Shown here: piece after piece, positions 57,007-64,000 of the stretch
Layout of the letters: every line of letters starts with the position of its first letter
Numbering within the stretch: position 1 is the stretch's first letter
DNA from: Neisseriaceae bacterium ESL0693
GTDB taxonomy: Bacteria; Pseudomonadota; Gammaproteobacteria; Burkholderiales; Neisseriaceae
DNA: 64,000 nt
Assembly (NCBI GenBank): GCA_029433475.1
Contig: JAQTIE010000005.1
Location: forward strand, 1 to 64,000
Direction of reading: 5' to 3'
Made by a program: the position numbers and the translations under genes
The notes under the pieces: model-generated
Seen by the model: only the letters and a program-made list of their open reading frames with translations
Told to the model about the DNA's origin: nothing
The model's database searches: none

Positions 57007-57395
57007 CATGGATACTGTGAATAAAAACATAGATTATCATTAATGCGTATAAATTATAATTTATGCTATATTTAATTATGGCTGTTATTTATTGTTAGAT
57101 TGATACATAATTCCTGTAAGATATCAAACCAGTAGATTGGGTTGAATCAACTTGGCCAGATTTAAAACGAATAATGTTTGTTTTTTATTGAATAAATATT
57201 ATTTAAATTAAAATCATGAATTTATTATATATTATTCTGATTTATCGCATGATGTTTTAAAAAACAATCATTTTGGAAATATAATACTTTTCCGGCGATT
57301 TGGGTTCAGACTATAATCAGCCTTCCACGGTGACAGATGAATAATCAGCCATCTGCACCGGTTTTCAGAACACATCACCTCAGTAAGGACATACT
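57007..57395. other. AT-rich upstream region of dctA
   Basis: About 390 bases, no gene. A TATAAT hexamer lies at 57312-57317 without a good -35, which fits an activator-dependent promoter. No operator recognised. Confidence 0.45.
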
Positions 57396-58706
57396 ATGCT
57401 GCCCTTAGATATTGAAGAAATGAACACCCCGCCGAAAAAACAACGGTGGTATCAGATCCTGTATGTACAGGTGATTATTGCCATTATTGTGGGCATTTTA
57501 TTAGGATATTTTTATCCCTCTGTCGGTGAAAGCATGAAACCATTGGGTGATGCTTTTATTAAACTGGTCAAGATGATCATTTCTCCGGTGATTTTCTTAA
57601 CCGTGGTGACCGGTATTGCCGGTATGAACAACATGAAGACGGTCGGGCGCGTGACTGCCAAAGCCATGACTTATTTTCTGACCTTTTCCACCCTGGCGCT
57701 GATCATTGGTCTGATCGTGGCCAATGTGGTTCAGCCGGGTCATGGTCTCAATATTGATCCCAGTACCCTGGAAAGCGCTAAAGTACAGGAATATGTACAA
57801 AAATCACATGATGCCACCATCACCAATTTTCTGATGGACATCATCCCGACCACGGCACTCAGCCCGTTAACCAACGGTAATATTCTTCAGACATTGCTGA
57901 TTGCGATTTTATTTGGCATCTCACTGGCACTGGTCGGAGAAAAAGCCAAACCACTGGTAAATCTGTTTCAGGAATTGTCAGCACCGGTATTCAAACTGGT
58001 GGCCATCCTGATGAAAGCCGCGCCTGTCGGTGCTTTTGGCGCCATGGCCTTTACCATTGGTAAATATGGCATTGGCTCAATTGGCAATTTACTGTTTCTG
58101 ATTGTGACCTTCTATATTTCATCGGTCTTATTTGTATTGATCATATTGGGTGCGGTGGCACGCTATAACGGCTTTTCGATTATCCGCCTGATCAAATATA
58201 TTAAAGAAGAATTGCTACTGGTTCTGGGCACCAGCTCCTCAGAAGCGGCCTTGCCTACCTTGATGCAAAAACTGGAAGCAGCCGGCTGTAAAAAATCAGT
58301 GGTCGGACTGGTGGTACCTACTGGCTACTCATTTAATCTGGACGGTACCAATATCTATATGACCATGGCCGCGCTCTTTATTGCCCAGGCCTGTAATATT
58401 GATCTGACCATTCAGCAACAAATACTCTTACTGTTGGTGGCCATGCTCAGCTCTAAAGGAGCAGCCGGCGTCACCGGTGCCGGTTTTATCACTCTGGCAG
58501 CCACATTATCGGTGGTACCGTCTGTACCGGTAGAAGGCATGGCCTTGATTTTAGGTATTGACCGCTTTATGTCTGAATGCCGGGCACTGACCAATCTGAT
58601 TGGTAACGCCTGCGCCACCATTGTGGTATCGCGCTGGGAAAAAAGTCTGGATAACGACGTATTGCAAGAAACATTGTCCCGTCAGCCTGCGGCCACTACC
58701 AAATAA
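57396..58706 (+). CDS. dctA: C4-dicarboxylate/cation symporter (DctA family)
   Basis: A 436-residue inner-membrane symporter of the glutamate/dicarboxylate family. The family's re-entrant loop motif [13 protein letters not shown] is intact, as is [20 protein letters not shown] and the C-terminal [16 protein letters not shown]. It imports succinate, fumarate or malate with sodium or protons. AAGGA precedes ATG 57396. Such a carrier suits a bacterium living on host organic acids. It converges with argG, sharing a bidirectional terminator. Confidence 0.93.
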   Translation: MLPLDIEEMNTPPKKQRWYQILYVQVIIAIIVGILLGYFYPSVGESMKPLGDAFIKLVKMIISPVIFLTVVTGIAGMNNMKTVGRVTAKAMTYFLTFSTLALIIGLIVANVVQPGHGLNIDPSTLESAKVQEYVQKSHDATITNFLMDIIPTTALSPLTNGNILQTLLIAILFGISLALVGEKAKPLVNLFQELSAPVFKLVAILMKAAPVGAFGAMAFTIGKYGIGSIGNLLFLIVTFYISSVLFVLIILGAVARYNGFSIIRLIKYIKEELLLVLGTSSSEAALPTLMQKLEAAGCKKSVVGLVVPTGYSFNLDGTNIYMTMAALFIAQACNIDLTIQQQILLLLVAMLSSKGAAGVTGAGFITLAATLSVVPSVPVEGMALILGIDRFMSECRALTNLIGNACATIVVSRWEKSLDNDVLQETLSRQPAATTK

Positions 58707-58723
58707 TTCAGCTGTTTCAAATA

Positions 58724-58764
58724 AAAAAACCTTCAGTGGCCAAATCAGCAACTGAAGGTTTTTT
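58724..58764. terminator. Bidirectional terminator between dctA and argG
   Basis: 14-bp stem AAAAAACCTTCAGT/ACTGAAGGTTTTTT (58724-58737 and 58751-58764), T-rich on both strands. Confidence 0.9.
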
Positions 58765-58776
58765 ATGGTGTGGCGG

Positions 58777-60486
<1,710 letters not shown>

Positions 60487-60526
60487 ATAAAAAACAGGCA
60501 ATCAGTACAGATACTGATTGCCTGTT
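60487..60526 (-). terminator. tyrS terminator
   Basis: On the minus strand a 15-bp perfect stem (60512-60526 with 60493-60507) with a TCTG loop is followed by TTTTTTATG. Confidence 0.92.
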
Positions 60527-60551
60527 GTGTCACTCATATGGGGCTAAAGGT

Positions 60552-61817
60552 TTATGCCCAGATCAGCAAGGCATGATTGCGTTTACCGCGCCGTAAAATG
60601 GTATAACGGCCAAAACGTTTGTCTGCATCAGTAAACACATAATCCGGCTGATCGATTTTATGGCCATTAACCACCACCGCTCCCTGACTAATGAAACCAC
60701 GGGCTTCATTATTGGATTTGGCCAGTGCGCTGGCTGTGAGTGCCTGCACAATATTCATGTCCGTGCTGACAGTGACACTGGGCAAACCATCCAAAGCCAA
60801 TTGTTCAAAGTCACTCCGGGTTAACGCACTTTGATCTTCGGCGAATAAACTGGCTGAAATGCGTTGGGCTGCCTGTAGTGCCTCTTCGCCATGAATCAGC
60901 CGCGTCATGTTTTCAGCCAGAATACGCTGCGCCTCTGGCTTGGTGCCGCTGGCCTGATCCTGCGCTTCAATCGCATCGATTTCTTCAATACTCAGGAAGG
61001 TGAAATATTTCAGGAATTTATAAACATCAGCATCCGCCACTTTCAGCCAGAACTGATAAAACTGGTAAGGAGAAGTTTTGGCCGCACTGAGCCATACCGC
61101 CCCCCCTTCGGTTTTACCGAACTTGGTGCCATCGGCTTTGGTCACCAAAGGCAGAGTTAAACCATAAACGGTTTTCTGGTACAAGCGGCGGGTTAAATCA
61201 ATGCCGGCCGTGATGTTGCCCCATTGATCAGAGCCGCCGATTTCCAGCACCGCCCCATGACGGCGGTTAAGCTCGGCAAAATCATAGCCTTGTAATAAAG
61301 CATAGGCAAATTCAGTAAAGGAAATACCCACATCATCACGGCTCAGGCGCTGCTTGACTGCTTCTTTATTCAGCATCGCATTGACTGAAAAATGCTTACC
61401 GATATCACGCAGAAAATCCAGACAATTCATCTGGCCAAACCAATCATAATTATTGGCCATAATCGCCGCGTTATCGCCCTCAAAATGCAAAAAGGGCATC
61501 AACTGTTGTTTGATGTTTTCTACCCAGTGTTGCACCGTAGTCAAAGTATTGAGTGCGCGCTCTTGTGCTTTAAAACTGGGGTCACCAATCATACCGGTAG
61601 CACCACCCACCAGCGCCACCGGCGTATGGCCGGCCAGCTGGAAACGGCGTAATACCAGAATCGGCAGCAAATGGCCGATATGCAGACTGTCGGCAGTCGG
61701 GTCAAAACCACAGTATAAGGTAATCTTCTGTTGATTCAGTAGCGCATCAAGTGCACCAGCATCGGTTGTTTGGGCAATCAGGCCACGTTGTTGTAAGTCG
61801 TGAATGACACTGGTCAT
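60552..61817 (-). CDS. tyrS: Tyrosyl-tRNA synthetase
   Basis: Charges tRNA-Tyr. The 421-residue class I enzyme has the HIGH motif in [10 protein letters not shown], the tyrosine site YALLQGYDF and GGSDQWGNI, the KFGKTEGG loop equivalent to KMSKS, and a C-terminal S4 domain (from about residue 355: [14 protein letters not shown]). Single gene. The leader of about 350 bases carries no element that I can name. Confidence 0.97.
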   Translation of the reverse strand: MTSVIHDLQQRGLIAQTTDAGALDALLNQQKITLYCGFDPTADSLHIGHLLPILVLRRFQLAGHTPVALVGGATGMIGDPSFKAQERALNTLTTVQHWVENIKQQLMPFLHFEGDNAAIMANNYDWFGQMNCLDFLRDIGKHFSVNAMLNKEAVKQRLSRDDVGISFTEFAYALLQGYDFAELNRRHGAVLEIGGSDQWGNITAGIDLTRRLYQKTVYGLTLPLVTKADGTKFGKTEGGAVWLSAAKTSPYQFYQFWLKVADADVYKFLKYFTFLSIEEIDAIEAQDQASGTKPEAQRILAENMTRLIHGEEALQAAQRISASLFAEDQSALTRSDFEQLALDGLPSVTVSTDMNIVQALTASALAKSNNEARGFISQGAVVVNGHKIDQPDYVFTDADKRFGRYTILRRGKRNHALLIWA

Positions 61818-62102
61818 GACTAAGGTATCTCTTTCTGCAAAAAGTGTTAGAAATAATGATCAAAAAACCCGCTAAAGGGCAGTGCACCGCCGTATGATTG
61901 ATGTACCGCAAGCAAAAGGTAAAGACACATCATTCAAATACGTTAGAATACTGAGGCATAAAATGATATATTATTTTACACCAATTGATCGCCGCCATCA
62001 GCCAGTCTGACAAGGCAGCATCAAAGACACCAGAAAAGAGATCAGCAGCCAATGCATGACTATGCTGCCTGATGGATATCAGAAACACTCTGAATAAACA
62101 AA
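61818..62102. other. Intergenic region upstream of tyrS
   Basis: About 285 bases with no gene or clear structure; holds the tyrS promoter. Confidence 0.4.
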
Positions 62103-62140
62103 ATAAATCATGGTTAATCCTTTACGGGACTAACCATGAT
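62103..62140 (-). terminator. Terminator of the repeat-protein gene
   Basis: Stem ATCATGGTTA/TAACCATGAT (62107-62116, 62131-62140), with a T-rich tail on the minus strand (TTATTTTG). It lies 30 bases beyond the stop. Confidence 0.65.
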
Positions 62141-62169
62141 GATTTACTGACCAAGTATATTATTACGTA

Positions 62170-62544
62170 TTATCTGTCGCGATAGAGTCGTTTTCTGTCA
62201 TGCCCATCTTTAATGGCACGATCACGAACAATGGCATGAGCCACGGCGCGATCACGAGCCACTTTATGCGCTACAACACGGTCACGGGCAACAGTACTTG
62301 CCACCGCACGATCACGGGCAACGGCATGAGCCACAGCGCGATCACGGGCAACGGCATGAGCCACAGCGCGATCACGGGCAACAGCATGGGCGACAGCACG
62401 ATCATGCGCAATCGCACGGTCACGAGCCACCGCACGAGCCACCGCACGGTCACGATTGATATCATGCGCCTGTACCGCAGGAATCATACTGATGCTGAGC
62501 ATAGCGCCCACAGACAACAGGGTAATGGTTTTACGAAATTGCAT
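62170..62544 (-). CDS. Secreted protein made of 10-residue RDRAVAHAVA-type repeats
   Basis: A 124-residue protein with a clear signal peptide (residues 1-26, ending AVQA). The mature part is almost entirely a repeat of ten residues, consensus RDRAVAHAVA, with about eight units; Arg-Asp-Arg alternates with a short Ala/Val/His stretch. The DNA repeats are 30 bp and two units (62311-62340 and 62341-62370) are identical. The C-terminus is basic (RKRLYRDR). No known domain is recognised. Repeat copy number could vary by slippage or recombination without breaking the frame. Ribosome site AGGAGG lies upstream of ATG 62544. Confidence 0.8.
   Translation of the reverse strand: MQFRKTITLLSVGAMLSISMIPAVQAHDINRDRAVARAVARDRAIAHDRAVAHAVARDRAVAHAVARDRAVAHAVARDRAVASTVARDRVVAHKVARDRAVAHAIVRDRAIKDGHDRKRLYRDR
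62311..62370 (-). repeat. Exact 30-bp tandem duplication within the repeat-protein gene
   Basis: Two adjacent identical 30-mers, in frame, with further diverged copies on both sides (about 62220-62460). They encode RDRAVAHAVA units. Confidence 0.9.
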
Positions 62545-62618
62545 ATTTCCTCCTAATTGTAATTACATTTTAAATAAACATCATATATTTAGCATGCTAA
62601 ATATATTTTCCAGCAACA

Positions 62619-63050
62619 TTAATGATGATGATTGCGATCATGATCATGGTAATGATTATTATCATGATGGTGATTATGACGGCGATAGTGATCATAATCC
62701 TGATAACGGCGCCGCTCCTGATCTTTGAGCATGCCCTGATCTACCGCCCGGCGATATGCCTCATAATCACGCTGATTGTCAAACCGGCGGCCACCATAAT
62801 AATAGTGATTACGGTAAAAGCCTTCGCGATCATAATCAGGATCACTGTGATTAAGTAAATGACCCAGAAGACCACCAGCCGCCGCCCCGATCAGGGTAGA
62901 GCTGAGATTATCACCAATGGCATTACCAGCCACTCCACCAATGGCAGCACCCACCAGAGTACTGCTGGTTTTACTCATGGCCATGGTCAGCGGTGCACTG
63001 ACCAGTAGGCTTGTACCCAATAAAACAGCGAGATAATGGTTGTATTTCAT
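62619..63050 (-). CDS. Secreted glycine-zipper protein with His-rich tail
   Basis: A 143-residue protein with a signal peptide ending near residue 24 (APLTMA), then a glycine-zipper segment (STLVGAAIGGVAGNAIG and TLIGAAAGGLLG, about 30-65) that could insert in membranes, a Tyr/Arg-rich middle and a tail with many His, Asn and Asp (RRHNHHHDNN, HYHDHDRNHHH) that could bind metal ions. Similar to the YmgG/glycine-zipper 2TM group for the first half. Start ATG 63050; ATG 63053 is also possible. It lies 75 bases upstream of the repeat-protein gene on the same strand. Confidence 0.75.
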   Translation of the reverse strand: MKYNHYLAVLLGTSLLVSAPLTMAMSKTSSTLVGAAIGGVAGNAIGDNLSSTLIGAAAGGLLGHLLNHSDPDYDREGFYRNHYYYGGRRFDNQRDYEAYRRAVDQGMLKDQERRRYQDYDHYRRHNHHHDNNHYHDHDRNHHH

Positions 63051-63053
63051 CAT

Positions 63054-63897
63054 AAATCTTCTTCATGGTTACGGATATCATGCGACTATTCAAGGATACA
63101 ACTATTTAATTTTAATCAAAAATAAACATAAAATTAAATCAACTTTTATACATACATCCGTGTATGTTTGTATACTATAATAACGTTAGTTATTTGTAAA
63201 GAGAATGATATAGAAAAGTGGTAACACAATAAAAACATTAAATAAATAAATGTTTGTCCATCATGGATAAACCAAAAGATAAATAAAATGTATAAAAAAA
63301 TCATATTATTATTTATTTTTATGGTTTGGCGTAAATACAACAGATAATAAAGCAATCATAATTATTTATGATTTTCCACTGTTTTTTAGTATTTTATATC
63401 ATGGCAGAAAATAACCATCAGCTGTCAGATAACTGATTACCATCAATCCAGTCAATCAATTGCATCATCAAAAATATCCGCAAAACCCCATAAATCCATC
63501 AGCTTCTGACCGCATTTATAAATATAAAAACAATCACGTATTGATTGCCGCCTACCTTTGATTATTCGTAAGCTTGATGGCTAGATCGATTTAAAACCAT
63601 AAACAAAGAGTGATAATAAACAATCATGAAGTAACATGTATCTATGGTCAGTTTTATGTAAAAAAGCCAGTGAAACAGAGATAAAGCAAATATCCGCACT
63701 TCATCGGATCTATAGAAATATAAAGAAGCGAAGAAGAATAAGATCAGGCCATATCCAACAACCATATGAAAGCTTAACGAAAATTACCCGTAACACGACC
63801 TGTAATAATTTATCGAATAAATCAGATATTTATTGCTAATTTATTGTTATCAGGAGTATTCTACAGTAAATACCTTATGCATGATAAAGGATTGAAA
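63054..63897. other. AT-rich region between two secreted-protein genes
   Basis: About 840 bases, strongly AT-rich. Small ORFs exist on both strands but none has a ribosome site plus recognisable sequence. A 28-base interrupted palindrome lies at 63147-63174. Confidence 0.45.
63147..63174. promoter_or_regulatory. Interrupted palindrome, possible operator
   Basis: TATACATACAT (63147-63157) and ATGTTTGTATA (63164-63174) pair at 10 of 11 positions across a 6-base spacer. It is about 100 bases upstream of the glycine-zipper gene. Regulator unknown. Confidence 0.35.
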
Positions 63898-64000
63898 ATG
63901 AAAAGCTATAAATTGATGTTATTGGGTGCGTTGTCTGCTTTATCTATACAGTCCAGCCATGCTGAAATAGTGAGATATGGTGGATGGGTATTAGGATCTG
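63898..64000 (+). CDS. Secreted protein, truncated by the window end
   Basis: ATG 63898 follows AAAGGA and encodes a signal peptide (MKSYKLMLLGALSALSIQ, cleavage near SSHA) and the first residues of a mature protein, EIVRYGGWVLGS. Only 34 codons are in the window, too few to name a family. Confidence 0.75.
   Translation, partial: MKSYKLMLLGALSALSIQSSHAEIVRYGGWVLGS

Noticed and set aside
62220-62460. Regular 30-bp repeats resembling a CRISPR array
   Set aside because: The units are directly adjacent with no unique spacers, stay in one reading frame and encode a secreted repeat protein; no cas genes are nearby.
63146-63839. Several 60-70 codon ORFs in the last AT-rich region
   Set aside because: Composition is typical of AT-rich non-coding DNA and none has a ribosome site.

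Overview
The window reads as a continuous chromosomal segment of a betaproteobacterium of the family Neisseriaceae. The clearest markers are an RmpM-type OmpA-family protein whose first residues and peptidoglycan-binding domain match the neisserial protein closely, a FimV protein next to truA and trpF, a CysB regulator, and two nearly identical tandem small RNAs beside an lrp gene, an arrangement I know from Neisseria. The moderate GC content, the AT-rich intergenic DNA, the dctA carboxylate transporter and the complete-looking amino-acid pathways would fit a host-associated genus such as Snodgrassella; the genus is an inference. I saw no rRNA operon, insertion sequence, integrase, prophage or CRISPR array.

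Layout. 1-850: decayed DNA with a terminator and remnants of one or two genes on the minus strand. 855-7,000: a prolyl oligopeptidase-family peptidase, acpP-fabF, gpsA, a zapB-like gene and zapA, then 6S RNA. 7.2-14 kb: dnaE, an L,D-transpeptidase, rlmD and a YceI protein. 14-16.9 kb (minus strand): operon yciB-yciI-bolA followed by two secreted peptidyl-prolyl isomerase-like proteins. 17.2-27.3 kb: fimV, truA, trpF, trpB, an MFS carrier, an ACT-domain/UPF0210 pair, trpA and accD. 27.4-29.2 kb: a DUF488 gene and about 1.4 kb without conventional genes, holding a nested inverted repeat with a 23-codon ORF and an orphan terminator. 29-34.8 kb: trpE-trpG behind a leader with a 24-bp perfect palindrome and a terminator-like hairpin, trpR, dsbC, a PolB-type exonuclease and tyrA. 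34.9-35.9 kb: two sibling sRNAs and lrp. 36.3-46.6 kb: a beta-propeller protein, alr, dapE, argF, a Bcr/CflA carrier, pheA, a LOG-family gene, ubiJ and metG. 46.7-48.9 kb: rmpM and cysB. 49.1-54.8 kb (minus): the fatty-acid/phospholipid cluster plsX-fabH-fabD-fabG with a phosphoribosyltransferase and an unexpected GT-A-like glycosyltransferase inserted, preceded by yceD-rpmF. 55.3-57 kb: maf, an RsmI-like methyltransferase and tRNA-Pro(CGG). 57.4-61.8 kb: dctA, argG, tyrS. 62.1-64 kb: two small secreted proteins of unusual composition (one built of 10-residue repeats, one glycine-zipper and His-rich), AT-rich DNA and the start of another secreted protein.

Functionally the window is rich in aromatic amino-acid synthesis (trpA, B, E, F, G, tyrA, pheA and a TrpR repressor), arginine and lysine/cell-wall precursors (argF, argG, dapE, alr) and fatty-acid synthesis. 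The trp genes are scattered over several transcription units, and trpR lies immediately downstream of trpEG, so the palindrome before trpE is a reasonable candidate for the TrpR operator. The most interesting non-coding items are the sRNA pair, the trpE leader, the structured element near 28.3 kb and the 6S RNA; the most interesting proteins are the 10-residue-repeat protein and the glycosyltransferase-like gene between fabH and fabD.
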